64,000 nucleotides of DNA. It comes from Rhabditoides inermis (lineage: Eukaryota > Nematoda > Chromadorea > Rhabditida > Rhabditidae). Every line of letters begins with the position of its first letter. Position 1 is the first letter of the stretch. The stretch covers positions 80,001-144,000 of the forward strand of contig CAWZYM010000300.1 in NCBI GenBank assembly GCA_963966185.1, read 5' to 3'. The position numbers were made by a program, and so were the translations under genes. Shown here piece by piece: positions 22,762 through 38,330 of this stretch. The notes below the pieces were generated by a model that worked only from the letters and a program-made list of their open reading frames with translations, was not told the DNA's origin and searched no databases.

Positions 22762-24812
22762 TCTAATTTCTTATCAAAATTATAAACAAACATCTACTCA
22801 TTGCATCTGAGTGAATACACCGCTTGCACAAAGACATTTGTCTTTTCTATGAAGCCACACGTCTTCATGCAAGTCTAATTTCTTATCAAAATGATGAACA
22901 AACAACTTATTGTATCTGAGTGAACACACCGCTTGCAAAAAAACATTTGTGTTTTCTATCAAGCCACACGTCTTCATGCAAGTCTAATTTCTTATCAAAA
23001 TTAAAAACATCAACTACTTATTGCATCTGAGTGAACACACCGCTTGCACGAAGACATTTGGCTTTTCTATCAAGCCACACGTTTTCATGCAAGTCTAATT
23101 TCTTATCAAAATTATAAATAAACATCTACTTATTGCATCTGAGTGAACGCACCGCTTGCACGAAGTTATTTGTTTTTTTTTCTATCAAGCCACACGTCTT
23201 CATGCAAGTCTAATTTCTTATCAAAATGATAAACAAACATCTACTTATTGTATCTGAGTGAATACACCGCTTGCACGAAGACATTTGTCTTTTCTATGAA
23301 GCCACACGTCTTCATGCAATTATAATTTCTTATCAAAATGATAAACAAACATCTACTTATTGTATCTGAGTGAACACACCGCTTGTACGAAGACATTTGC
23401 CTTTTCTATCAACCACACGTCTTCATGCAAGTCTAATTTCTTATCAAAATGATAAACAAACATCTACTTATTGTATCTGAGTGAACACACCGCTTGCAGG
23501 AAGACATTTGCCTTTTCTATCAAGCCACACGTCTTCATGCAAGTCTAATTTCTTATCAAAATTATAAATAAACATCTACTTACTGCATCTGAGTGAACAC
23601 ACCGCTTGCACGAAGATATTTGTCTTTTCTATGAAGCCACACGTCTTCATGCAAGTCTAATTTCTTATCAAAATGATAAACAAACAACTTATTGTATCTG
23701 AGTGAACACACCGCTTGCACGAAGACATTTGTCTTTTCTATGAAGCCACACGTCTTCATACAAGTCTAATTTCTTATCAAAATGATAAACAAACATCTAC
23801 TTATTGCATCTGAGTGAACACACCGCTTGCACGAAGACATTTGTCTTTTCTATGAAGCCAGACGTTTTAATGCAAGTCTAATTTCTTATCAAAATTATAA
23901 ATAAACATCTACTTATTGCATCTGAGTGAACACACCGCTTGCACGAAGTTATTTGTTTTTTTTCTATCAAGCCACACGTCTTCATGCAAGTCTAATTTCT
24001 TATCAAAATGATAAACAAACATCTACTTATTGTATCTGAGTGAACACACCGCTTGCACAAAGACATTTGTCTTTTCTATGAAGCCACACGTCTTCATGCA
24101 AGTCTAATTTCTTATCAAAATGATAAACAAACATCTACTTATTGTATCTGAGTGAACACACCGCTTGCACGAAGACATTTGTGTTTTCTATCAAGCCACA
24201 CGTCTTCATGCAAGTCTAATTTCTTATCAAAGTGAGAAATAAACATCTACTTATTGCATCTGAGTGAACACACCGCTTGCACGAAGACATTCGTCTTTTC
24301 TATGAAGCCACACGTCTTCATGCAAGTCTAATTTCTTATCAAAATTATAAACAAACATCTACTCATTGCATCTGAGTGAATACACCGCTTGCACGAAGTT
24401 ATTTGTTTTTTTCTATCAAGCCACACGTCTTCATGCAAGTCTAATTTCTTATCAAAGTGATAAACAAACATCTACTTATTGTATCTGAGTGAACACACCG
24501 CTTGCACGAAGACATTTGTGTTTTCTATCAAGCCACACGTCTTCATGCAAGTCTAATTTCTTATCAAAGTGAGAAATAAACATCTACTTATTGCATCTGA
24601 GTGAACACACCGCTTGCACGAAGACATTTGTCTTTTCTATGAAGCCACACGTCTTCATGCAAGTCTAATTTCTTATCAAAATTATAAACAAACATCTACT
24701 CATTGCATCTGAGTGAATACACCGCTTGCACGAAGTTATTTGTTTTTTTCTATCAAGCCACACATCTTCATGCAAGTCTAATTTCTTATCAAAATGATAA
24801 ACAAACATCTAC

Positions 24813-27382
24813 TTATTGTATCTGAGTGAACACACCGCTTGTACGAAGACATTTGTCTTTTCTATGAAGCCACACGTCTTCATGCAAGTCTAATTTCTTA
24901 TCAAAATGATAAACAAACATGTACTTATTGCATCTGAGTGAACACACCGCTTGCACGAAGACATTTGTGTTTTCTATCAACCATACGTCTTCATGCAAGT
25001 CTAATTTCTTATCAAAGTGAGAAATAAACATCTACTTATTGCATCTGAGTGAACACACCGCTTGCACGAAGACATTTGTCTTTTCTATGAAGCCACACGT
25101 CTTCATGCAAGTCTAATTTCTTATCAAAATTATAAACAAACATCTACTCATTGCATCTGAGTGAATACACCGCTTGCACAAAGACATTTGTCTTTTCTAT
25201 GAAGCCACACGTCTTCATGCAAGTCTAATTTCTTATCAAAATGATGAACAAACAACTTATTGTATCTGAGTGAACACACCGCTTGCAAAAAAACATTTGT
25301 GTTTTCTATCAAGCCACACGTCTTCATGCAAGTCTAATTTCTTATCAAAATTAAAAACATCAACTACTTATTGCATCTGAGTGAACACACCGCTTGCACG
25401 AAGACATTTGGCTTTTCTATCAAGCCACACGTTTTCATGCAAGTCTAATTTCTTATCAAAATTATAAATAAACATCTACTTATTGCATCTGAGTGAACGC
25501 ACCGCTTGCACGAAGTTATTTGTTTTTTTTTCTATCAAGCCACACGTCTTCATGCAAGTCTAATTTCTTATCAAAATGATAAACAAACATCTACTTATTG
25601 TATCTGAGTGAATACACCGCTTGCACGAAGACATTTGTCTTTTCTATGAAGCCACACGTCTTCATGCAAGTCTAATTTCTTATCAAAATGATAAACAAAC
25701 ATCTACTTATTGCATCTGAGTGAACACACCGCTTGCACGAAGACATTTGTCTTTTCTATCAAGCCACACGTCTTCATGCAAGTCTAATTTCTTATCAAAA
25801 TGATAAACAAACATCTACTTATTGTATCTGAGTGAACACACCGCTTGCACGAAGACATTTGTCTTTTCTATGAAGCCACACGTCTTCATGCAATTATAAT
25901 TTCTTATCAAAATGATAAACAAACATCTACTTATTGTATCTGAGTGAACACACCGCTTGTACGAAGACATTTGCCTTTTCTATCAACCACACGTCTTCAT
26001 GCAAGTCTAATTTCTTATCAAAATGATAAACAAACATCTACTTATTGTATCTGAGTGAACACACCGCTTGCAGGAAGACATTTGCCTTTTCTATCAAGCC
26101 ACACGTCTTCATGCAAGTCTAATTTCTTATCAAAATTATAAATAAACATCTACTTACTGCATCTGAGTGAACACACCGCTTGCACGAAGATATTTGTCTT
26201 TTCTATGAAGCCACACGTCTTCATGCAAGTCTAATTTCTTATCAAAATGATAAACAAACAACTTATTGTATCTGAGTGAACACACCGCTTGCACGAAGAC
26301 ATTTGTCTTTTCTATGAAGCCACACGTCTTCATACAAGTCTAATTTCTTATCAAAATGATAAACAAACATCTACTTATTGCATCTGAGTGAACACACCGC
26401 TTGCACGAAGACATTTGTCTTTTCTATGAAGCCAGACGTTTTAATGCAAGTCTAATTTCTTATCAAAATTATAAATAAACATCTACTTATTGCATCTGAG
26501 TGAACACACCGCTTGCACGAAGTTATTTGTTTTTTTTCTATCAAGCCACACGTCTTCATGCAAGTCTAATTTCTTATCAAAATGATAAACAAACATCTAC
26601 TTATTGTATCTGAGTGAACACACCGCTTGCACAAAGACATTTGTCTTTTCTATGAAGCCACACGTCTTCATGCAAGTCTAATTTCTTATCAAAATGATAA
26701 ACAAACATCTACTTATTGTATCTGAGTGAACACACCGCTTGCACGAAGACATTTGTGTTTTCTATCAAGCCACACGTCTTCATGCAAGTCTAATTTCTTA
26801 TCAAAGTGAGAAATAAACATCTACTTATTGCATCTGAGTGAACACACCGCTTGCACGAAGACATTCGTCTTTTCTATGAAGCCACACGTCTTCATGCAAG
26901 TCTAATTTCTTATCAAAATTATAAACAAACATCTACTCATTGCATCTGAGTGAATACACCGCTTGCACGAAGTTATTTGTTTTTTTCTATCAAGCCACAC
27001 GTCTTCATGCAAGTCTAATTTCTTATCAAAGTGATAAACAAACATCTACTTATTGTATCTGAGTGAACACACCGCTTGCACGAAGACATTTGTGTTTTCT
27101 ATCAAGCCACACGTCTTCATGCAAGTCTAATTTCTTATCAAAGTGAGAAATAAACATCTACTTATTGCATCTGAGTGAACACACCGCTTGCACGAAGACA
27201 TTTGTCTTTTCTATGAAGCCACACGTCTTCATGCAAGTCTAATTTCTTATCAAAATTATAAACAAACATCTACTCATTGCATCTGAGTGAATACACCGCT
27301 TGCACGAAGTTATTTGTTTTTTTCTATCAAGCCACACATCTTCATGCAAGTCTAATTTCTTATCAAAATGATAAACAAACAT
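24813..27382. repeat. HOR-B copy, 23 monomers (2,570 bp)
   Basis: This copy keeps the two monomers absent from the preceding one, at about 25,660-25,880. The next unit begins at 27,383 with a private two-base loss (CTGAGGAACAC at about 27,396). Confidence 0.7.
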
Positions 27383-30300
27383 CTACTTATTGTATCTGAG
27401 GAACACACCGCTTGTACGAAGACATTTGTCTTTTCTATGAAGCCACACGTCTTCATGCAAGTCTAATTTCTTATCAAAATGATAAACAAACATGTACTTA
27501 TTGCATCTGAGTGAACACACCGCTTGCACGAAGACATTTGTGTTTTCTATCAACCATACGTCTTCATGCAAGTCTAATTTCTTATCAAAGTGAGAAATAA
27601 ACATCTACTTATTGTATCTGAGTGAACACACCGCTTGCACGAAGACATTTGTGTTTTCTATCCACCATACGTCTTCATGCAAGTCTAATTTCTTACCAAA
27701 ATGATAAACAAGCATCCACTTATTGTATCTGAGTGAACACACCGCTTGCACGAAGACATTTGTCTTTTTTATGAAGCCACACGTCTTCATGCAAGTCTAA
27801 TTTCTTATCAAAATTATAAACAAACATCTACTCATTGCATCTGAGTGAATACACCGCTTGCACGAAGTTATTTGTTTTTTTTCTATCAAGCCACACGTCT
27901 TCATGCAAGTCTAATTTCTTATCAAAGTGATAAACAAACATCTACTTATTGTATCTGAGTGAACACACCGCTTGCACGAAGACATTTGTGTTTTCTATCA
28001 AGCCACACGTCTTCATGCAAGTCTAATTTCTTATCAAAGTGAGAAATAAACATCTACTTATTGCATCTGAGTGAACACACCGCTTGCACGAAGACATTTG
28101 TCTTTTCTATGAAGCCACACGTCTTCATGCAAGTCTAATTTCTTATCAAAATTATAAACAAACATCTACTCATTGCATCTGAGTGAATACACCGCTTGCA
28201 CGAAGTTATTTGTTTTTTTCTATCAAGCCACACATCTTCATGCAAGTCTAATTTCTTATCAAAATGATAAACAAACATCTACTTATTGTATCTGAGTGAA
28301 CACACCGCTTGCACGAAGACATTTGTCTTTTCTATGAAGCCACACGTCTTCATGCAAGTCTAATTTCTTATCAAAATGATAAACAAACATGTACTTATTG
28401 CATCTGAGTGAACACACCGCTTGCACGAAGACATTTGTGTTTTCTATCAACCATACGTCTTCATGCAAGTCTAATTTCTTATCAAAGTGAGAAATAAACA
28501 TCTATTTATTGTATCTGAGTGAACACACCGCTTGCACGAAGACATTTGTGTTTTCTATCCACCATACGTCTTCATGCAAGTCTAATTTCTTATCAAAATG
28601 ATAAACAAGCATCCACTTATTGTATCTGAGTGAACACACCGCTTGCACGAAGACATTTGTCTTTTCTATCAAGCCACACGTCTTCATGCAAGTCTAATTT
28701 CTTATCAAAATGATAAACAAACATCTACTTATTGTATCTGAGTGAACACACCGCTTGCACGAAGACATTTGTCTTTTCTATGAAGCCACACGTCTTCATG
28801 CAAGTCTAATTTCTTATCAAAATTATAAACAAACATCTACTCATTGCATCTGAGTGAATACACCGCTTGCACGAAGTTATTTGTTTTTTTTTCTATCAAG
28901 CCACACATCTTCATGCAAGTCTAATTTCTTATCAAAATGATAAACAAACATCTACTTATTGTATCTGAGTGAACACACCGCTTGCACGAAGACATTTGTC
29001 TTTTCTATGAAGCCACACGTCTTCATGCAAGTCTAATTTCTTATCAAAATGATGAACAAACAACTTATTGTATCTGAGTGAACACACCGCTTGCAAAAAA
29101 ACATTTGTGTTTTCTATCAAGCCACACGTCTTCATGCAAGTCTAATTTCTTATCAAAATTAAAAACATCAACTACTTATTGCATCTGAGTGAACACACCG
29201 CTTGCACGAAGACATTTGGCTTTTCTATCAAGCCACACGTTTTCATGCAAGTCTAATTTCTTATCAAAATTATAAATAAACATCTACTTATTGCATCTGA
29301 GTGAACGCACCGCTTGCACTAAGTTATTTGTTTTTTTCTATCAAGCCACACGTCTTCATGCAAGTCTAATTTCTTATCAAAATGATAAACAAACATCTAC
29401 TTATTGCATCTGAGTGAACACACCGCTTGCACGAAGACATTTGTGTTTTCTATCCACCATACGTCTTCATGCAAGTCTAATTTCTTATCAAAATGATAAA
29501 CAAGCATCCACTTATTGTATCTGAGTGAACACACCGCTTGCACGAAGACATTTGTCTTTTCTATCAAGCCACACGTCTTCATGCAAGTCTAATTTCTTAT
29601 CAAAATGATAAACAAACATCTACTTATTGTATCTGAGTGAACACACCGCTTGCACGAAGACATTTGTCTTTTCTATGAAGCCACACGTCTTCATGCAAGT
29701 CTAATTTCTTATCAAAATTATAAACAAACATCTACTCATTGCATCTGAGTGAATACACCGCTTGCACGAAGTTATTTGTTTTTTTCTATCAAGCCACACA
29801 TCTTCATGCAAGTCTAATTTCTTATCAAAATGATAAACAAACATCTACTTATTGTATCTGAGTGAACACACCGCTTGCACGAAGACATTTGTCTTTTCTA
29901 TGAAGCCACACGTCTTCATGCAAGTCTAATTTCTTATCAAAATGATGAACAAACAACTTATTGTATCTGAGTGAACACACCGCTTGCAAAAAAACATTTG
30001 TGTTTTCTATCAAGCCACACGTCTTCATGCAAGTCTAATTTCTTATCAAAATTAAAAACATCAACTACTTATTGCATCTGAGTGAACACACCGCTTGCAC
30101 GAAGACATTTGGCTTTTCTATCAAGCCACACGTTTTCATGCAAGTCTAATTTCTTATCAAAATTATAAATAAACATCTACTTATTGCATCTGAGTGAACG
30201 CACCGCTTGCACGAAGTTATTTGTTTTTTTTCTATCAAGCCACACGTCTTCATGCAAGTCTAATTTCTTATCAAAATGATAAACAAACATCTACTTATTG

Positions 30301-33300
30301 TATCTGAGTGAATACACCGCTTGCACGAAGACATTTGTCTTTTCTATGAAGCCACACGTCTTCATGCAAGTCTAATTTCTTATCAAAATGATAAACAAAC
30401 ATCTACTTATTGCATCTGAGTGAACACACCGCTTGCACGAAGACATTTGTCTTTTCTATCAAGCCACACGTCTTTATGCAAGTCTAATTTCTTATCAAAA
30501 TGATAAACAAACATCTACTTATTGTATCTGAGTGAACACACCGCTTGCACGAAGACATTTGTCTTTTCTATGAAGCCACACGTCTTCATGCAATTATAAT
30601 TTCTTATCAAAATGATAAACAAACATCTACTTATTGTATCTGAGTGAACACACCGCTTGTACGAAGACATTTGCCTTTTCTATCAACCACACGTCTTCAT
30701 GCAAGTCTAATTTCTTATCAAAATGATAAACAAACATCTACTTATTGTATCTGAGTGAACACACCGCTTGCAGGAAGACATTTGCCTTTTCTATCAAGCC
30801 ACACGTCTTCATGCAAGTCTAATTTCTTATCAAAATTATAAATAAACATCTACTTACTGCATCTGAGTGAACACACCGCTTGCACGAAGATATTTGTCTT
30901 TTCTATGAAGCCACACGTCTTCATGCAAGTCTAATTTCTTATCAAAATGATAAACAAACAACTTATTGTATCTGAGTGAACACACCGCTTGCACGAAGAC
31001 ATTTGTCTTTTCTATGAAGCCACACGTCTTCATACAAGTCTAATTTCTTATCAAAATGATAAACAAACATCTACTTATTGCATCTGAGTGAACACACCGC
31101 TTGCACGAAGACATTTGTCTTTTCTATGAAGCCACACGTTTTAATGCAAGTCTAATTTCTTATCAAAATTATAAATAAACATCTACTTATTGCATCTGAG
31201 TGAACACACCGCTTGCACGAAGTTATTTGTTTTTTTTCTATCAAGCCACACGTCTTCATGCAAGTCTAATTTCTTATCAAAATGATAAACAAACATCTAC
31301 TTATTGTATCTGAGTGAACACACCGCTTGCACAAAGACATTTGTCTTTTCTATGAAGCCACACGTCTTCATGCAAGTCTAATTTCTTATCAAAATGATAA
31401 ACAAACATCTACTTATTGTATCTGAGTGAACACACCGCTTGCACGAAGACATTTGTGTTTTCTATCAAGCCACACGTCTTCATGCAAGTCTAATTTCTTA
31501 TCAAAGTGAGAAATAAACATCTACTTATTGCATCTGAGTGAACACACCGCTTGCACGAAGACATTCGTCTTTTCTATGAAGCCACACGTCTTCATGCAAG
31601 TCTAATTTCTTATCAAAATTATAAACAAACATCTACTCATTGCATCTGAGTGAATACACCGCTTGCACGAAGTTATTTTTTTTTCTATCAAGCCACACGT
31701 CTTCATGCAAGTCTAAGTTCTTATCAAAGTGATAAACAAACATCTACTTATTGTATCTGAGTGAACACACCGCTTGCACGAAGACATTTGTGTTTTCTAT
31801 CAAGCCACACGTCTTCATGCAAGTCTAATTTCTTATCAAAGTGAGAAATAAACATCTACTTATTGCATCTGAGTGAACACACCGCTTGCACGAAGACATT
31901 TGTCTTTTCTATGAAGCCACACGTCTTCATGCAAGTCTAATTTCTTATCAAAATTATAAACAAACATCTACTCATTGCATCTGAGTGAATACACCGCTTG
32001 CACGAAGTTATTTGTTTTTTTCTATCAAGCCACACATCTTCATGCAAGTCTAATTTCTTATCAAAATGATAAACAAACATCTACTTATTGTATCTGAGTG
32101 AACACACCGCTTGCACGAAGACATTTGTCTTTTCTATGAAGCCACACGTCTTCATGCAAGTCTAATTTCTTATCAAAATGATAAACAAACATGTACTTAT
32201 TGCATCTGAGTGAACACACCGCTTGCACGAAGACATTTGTGTTTTCTATCAACCATACGTCTTCATGCAAGTCTAATTTCTTATCAAAGTGAGAAATAAA
32301 CATCTACTTATTGTATCTGAGTGAACACACCGCTTGCACAAAGACATTTGTGTTTTCTATCCACCATACGTCTTCATGCAAGTCTAATTTCTTATCAAAA
32401 TGATAAACAAGCATCCACTTATTGTATCTGAGTGAACACACCGCTTGCACGAAGACATTTGTCTTTTCTATCAAGCCACACGTCTTCATGCAAGTCTAAT
32501 TTCTTATCAAAATGATAAACAAACATCTACTTATTGTATCTGAGTGAACACACCGCTTGCACGAAGACATTTGTCTTTTCTATGAAGCCACACGTCTTCA
32601 TGCAAGTCTAATTTCTTATCAAAATTATAAACAAACATCTACTCATTGCATCTGAGTGAATACACCGCTTGCACGAAGTTATTTGCTTTTTTCTATCAAG
32701 CCACACATCTTCATGCAAGTCTAATTTCTTATCAAAATGATAAACAAACATCTACTTATTGTATCTGAGTGAACACACCGCTTGCACGAAGACATTTGTC
32801 TTTTCTATGAAGCCACACGTCTTCATGCAAGTCTAATTTCTTATCAAAATAATAAACAAACATCTATTTATTGTATCTGAGTGAAAACAACCCTTGCATA
32901 AAGACATTTGTGTTTTCTATCAAGCCACACGTCTTCATGCAAGTCAAATTTCTTATCAAAATGATAAACAAACATGTACTTATTGCATCTGAGTGAACAC
33001 ACCGCTTGCACGAAGACATTTGTCTTTTCTATGAAGCCACACGTCTTCATGCAAGTCTAATTTCTTATCAAATTTATAAATAAACATCTACTTATTGCAT
33101 CTGAGTGAACACACCGCTTGCACGAAGATATTTGTCTTTTCTATGAAGCCACACGTCGTCATGCAAGTCTAATTTCTTATCAAAGTGAGAAATAAACATC
33201 TACTTATTGTATCTGAGTAAACACACCGCTTGCACGAAGTTATTTGTTTTTTTTTCTATCAAGCCACACGTCTCCATGCAAGTCTAATTTCTTATCAAAA

Positions 33301-36030
33301 TGATAAACAAACAACTTATTGTATCTGAGTGAACACACCGCTTGCACGAAGACATTTGTCTTTTCTATGAAGCCACACGTCTTCATACAAGTCTAATTTC
33401 TTATCAAAATGATAAACAAACATCTACTTATTGCATCTGAGTGAACACACCGCTTGCACGAAGACATTTGTCTTTTCTATGAAGCCAGACGTTTTAATGC
33501 AAGTCTAATTTCTTATCAAAATTATAAATAAACATCTACTTATTGCATCTGAGTGAACACACCGCTTGCACGAAGTTATTTGTTTTTTTTTCTATAAAGC
33601 CACACGTCTTCATGCAAGTCTAATTTCTTATCAAAATGATAAACAAACATCTACTTATTGTATCTGAGTGAACACACCGCTTGCACAAAGACATTTGTCT
33701 TTTCTATGAAGCCACACGTCTTCATGCAAGTCTAATTTCTTATCAAAATGATAAACAAACATCTACTTATTGTATCTGAGTGAACACACCGCTTGCACGA
33801 AGACATTTGTGTTTTCTATCAAGCCACACGTCTTCATGCAAGTCTAATTTCTTATCAAAGTGAGAAATAAACATCTACTTATTGCATCTGAGTGAACACA
33901 CCGCTTGCACGAAGACATTCGTCTTTTCTATGAAGCCACACGTCTTCATGCAAGTCTAATTTCTTATCAAAATTATAAACAAACATCTACTCATTGCATC
34001 TGAGTGAATACACCGCTTGCACGAAGTTATTTGTTTTTTTCTATCAAGCCACACGTCTTCATGCAAGTCTAATTTCTTATCAAAGTGATAAACAAACATC
34101 TACTTATTGTATCTGAGTGAACACACCGCTTGCACGAAGACATTTGTGTTTTCTATCAAGCCACACGTCTTCATGCAAGTCTAATTTCTTTTCAAAGTGA
34201 GAAATAAACATCTACTTATTGCATCTGAGTGAACACACCGCTTGCACGAAGACATTTGTCTTTTCTATGAAGCCACACGTCTTCATGCAAGTCTAATTTC
34301 TTATCAAAATTATAAACAAACATCTACTCATTGCATCTGAGTGAATACACCGCTTGCACGAAGTTATTTGTTTTTTTCTATCAAGCCACACATCTTCATG
34401 CAAGTCTAATTTCTTATCAAAATGATAAACAAACATCTACTTATTGTATCTGAGTGAACACACCGCTTGCACGAAGACATTTGTCTTTTCTATGAAGCCA
34501 CACGTCTTCATGCAAGTCTAATTTCTTATCAAAATGATAAACAAACATGTACTTATTGCATCTGAGTGAACACACCGCTTGCACGAAGACATTTGTGTTT
34601 TCTATCAACCATACGTCTTCATGCAAGTCTAATTTCTTATCAAAGTGAGAAATAAACATCTACTTATTGTATCTGAGTGAACACACCGCTTGCACGAAGA
34701 CATTTGTGTTTTCTATCCACCATACGTCTTCATGCAAGTCTAATTTCTTATCAAAATGATAAACAAGCATCCACTTATTGTATCTGAGTGAACACACCGC
34801 TTGCACGAAGACATTTGTCTTTTCTATCAAGCCACACGTCTTCATGCAAGTCTAATTTCTTATCAAAATGATAAACAAACATCTACTTATTGTATCTGAG
34901 TGAACACACCGCTTGCACGAAGACATTTGTCTTTTCTATGAAGCCACACGTCTTCATGCAAGTCTAATTTCTTATCAAAATTATAAACAAACATCTACTC
35001 ATTGCATCTGAGTGAATACACCGCTTGCACGAAGTTATTTGTTTTTTTTCTATCAAGCCACACATCTTCATGCAAGTCTAATTTCTTATCAAAATGATAA
35101 ACAAACATCTACTTATTGTATCTGAGTGAACACACCGCTTGCACGAAGACATTTGTCTTTTCTATGAAGCCACACGTCTTCATGCAAGTCTAATTTCTTA
35201 TCAAAATGATGAACAAACAACTTATTGTATCTGAGTGAACACACCGCTTGCAAAAAAACATTTGTGTTTTCTATCAAGCCACACGTCTTCATGCAAGTCT
35301 AATTTCTTATCAAAATTAAAAACATCAACTACTTATTGCATCTGAGTGAACACACCGCTTGCACGAAGACATTTGGCTTTTCTATCAAGCCACACGTTTT
35401 CATGCAAGTCTAATTTCTTATCAAAATTATAAATAAACATCTACTTATTGCATCTGAGTGAACGCACCGCTTGCACGAAGTTATTTGTTTTTTTCTATCA
35501 AGCCACACGTCTTCATGCAAGTCTAATTTCTTATCAAAATGATAAACAAACATCTACTTATTGTATCTGAGTGAATACACCGCTTGCACGAAGACATTTG
35601 TCTTTTCTATGAAGCCACACGTCTTCATGCAAGTCTAATTTCTTATCAAAATGATAAACAAACATCTACTTATTGCATCTGAGTGAACACACCGCTTGCA
35701 CGAAGACATTTGTCTTTTCTATCAAGCCACACGTCTTTATGCAAGTCTAATTTCTTATCAAAATGATAAACAAACATCTACTTATTGTATCTGAGTGAAC
35801 ACACCGCTTGCACGAAGACATTTGTCTTTTCTATGAAGCCACACGTCTTCATGCAATTATAATTTCTTATCAAAATGATAAACAAACATCTACTTATTGT
35901 ATCTGAGTGAACACACCGCTTGTACGAAGACATTTGCCTTTTCTATCAACCACACGTCTTCATGCAAGTCTAATTTCTTATCAAAATGATAAACAAACAT
36001 CTACTTATTGTCTCTGAGTGAACACACCGC

Positions 36031-38330
36031 TTGCAGGAAGACATTTGCCTTTTCTATCAAGCCACACGTCTTCATGCAAGTCTAATTTCTTATCAAAATT
36101 ATAAATAAACATCTACTTACTGCATCTGAGTGAACACACCGCTTGCACGAAGATATTTGTCTTTTCTATGAAGCCACACGTCTTCATGCAAGTCTAATTT
36201 CTTATCAAAATGACAAACAAACAACTTATTGTATCTGAGTGAACACACCGCTTGCACGAAGACATTTGTCTTTTCTATGAAGCCACACGTCTTCATACAA
36301 GTCTAATTTCTTATCAAAATGATAAACAAACATCTACTTATTGCATCTGAGTGAACACACCGCTTGCACGAAGACATTTGTCTTTTCTATGAAGCCACAC
36401 GTTTTAATGCAAGTCTAATTTCTTATCAAAATTATAAATAAACATCTACTTATTGCATCTGAGTGAACACACCGCTTGCACGAAGTTATTTGTTTTTTTT
36501 TCTATCAAGCCACACGTCTTCATGCAAGTCTAATTTCTTATCAAAATGATAAACAAACATCTACTTATTGTATCTGAGTGAACACACCGCTTGCACAAAG
36601 ACATTTGTCTTTTCTATGAAGCCACACGTCTTCATGCAAGTCTAATTTCTTATCAAAATGATAAACAAACATCTACTTATTGTATCTGAGTGAACACACC
36701 GCTTGCACGAAGACATTTGTGTTTTCTATCAAGCCACACGTCTTCATGCAAGTCTAATTTCTTATCAAAATGATAAACAAACATCTACTTATTGTATCTG
36801 AGTGAACACACCGCTTGCAGGAAGACATTTGCCTTTTCTATCAAGCCACACGTCTTCATGCAAGTCTAATTTCTTATCAAAATTATAAATAAACATCTAC
36901 TTACTGCATCTGAGTGAACACACCGCTTGCACGAAGATATTTGTCTTTTCTATGAAGCCACACGTCTTCATGCAAGTCTAATTTCTTATCAAAATGACAA
37001 ACAAACAACTTATTGTATCTGAGTGAACACACCGCTTGCACGAAGACATTTGTCTTTTCTATGAAGCCACACGTCTTCATACAAGTCTAATTTCTTATCA
37101 AAATGATAAACAAACATCTACTTATTGCATCTGAGTGAACACACCGCTTGCACGAAGACATTTGTCTTTTCTATGAAGCCACACGTTTTAATGCAAGTCT
37201 AATTTCTTATCAAAATTATAAATAAACATCTACTTATTGCATCTGAGTGAACACACCGCTTGCACGAAGTTATTTGTTTTTTTTTTCTATCAAGCCACAC
37301 GTCTTCATGCAAGTCTAATTTCTTATCAAAATGATAAACAAACATCTACTTATTGTATCTGAGTGAACACACCGCTTGCACAAAGACATTTGTCTTTTCT
37401 ATGAAGCCACACGTCTTCATGCAAGTCTAATTTCTTATCAAAATGATAAACAAACATCTACTTATTGTATCTGAGTGAACACACCGCTTGCACGAAGACA
37501 TTTGTGTTTTCTATCAAGCCACACGTCTTCATGCAAGTCTAATTTCTTATCAAAATGATAAACAAACATCTACTTATTGTATCTGAGTGAACACACCGCT
37601 TGCAGGAAGACATTTGCCTTTTCTATCAAGCCACACGTCTTCATGCAAGTCTAATTTCTTATCAAAATTATAAATAAACATCTACTTACTGCATCTGAGT
37701 GAACACACCGCTTGCACGAAGATATTTGTCTTTTCTATGAAGCCACACGTCTTCATGCAAGTCTAATTTCTTATCAAAATGATAAACAAACAACTTATTG
37801 TATCTGAGTGAACACACCGCTTGCACGAAGACATTTGTCTTTTCTATGAAGCCACACGTCTTCATACAAGTCTAATTTCTTATCAAAATGATAAACAAAC
37901 ATCTACTTATTGCATCTGAGTGAACACACCGCTTGCACGAAGACATTTGTCTTTTCTATGAAGCCACACGTTTTAATGCAAGTCTAATTTCTTATCAAAA
38001 TTATAAATAAACATCTACTTATTGCATCTGAGTGAACACACCGCTTGCACGAAGTTATTTGTTTTTTTTCTATCAAGCCACACGTCTTCATGCAAGTCTA
38101 ATTTCTTATCAAAATGATAAACAAACATCTACTTATTGTATCTGAGTGAACACACCGCTTGCACAAAGACATTTGTCTTTTCTATGAAGCCACACGTCTT
38201 CATGCAAGTCTAATTTCTTATCAAAATGATAAACAAACATCTACTTATTGTATCTGAGTGAACACACCGCTTGCACGAAGACATTTGTGTTTTCTATCAA
38301 GCCACACGTCTTCATGCAAGTCTAATTTCT
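36031..38330. repeat. Local triplication of a 7-monomer unit (about 785 bp)
   Basis: The rare TTGCAGGAAG monomer occurs at 36,031, 36,815 and 37,600, spaced 784 and 785 bp, and the monomers between keep the same order. The first two copies share AATGACAAACAAACAAC where the third has AATGATAAAC. T-tract lengths differ between the copies. The third leaves the pattern near 38,330, where an AAAGTGAG monomer appears. Confidence 0.8.

Larger units (their letters stand above)
22463..24812. repeat. HOR-B copy, 21 monomers (2,350 bp)
   Basis: Variants at 22,463 recur in the same order at 24,813. Compared with the 2,570-bp unit that follows, two monomers before the CAATTATAATTTC monomer are missing near 23,320, so this is the deleted form. 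Confidence 0.75.
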
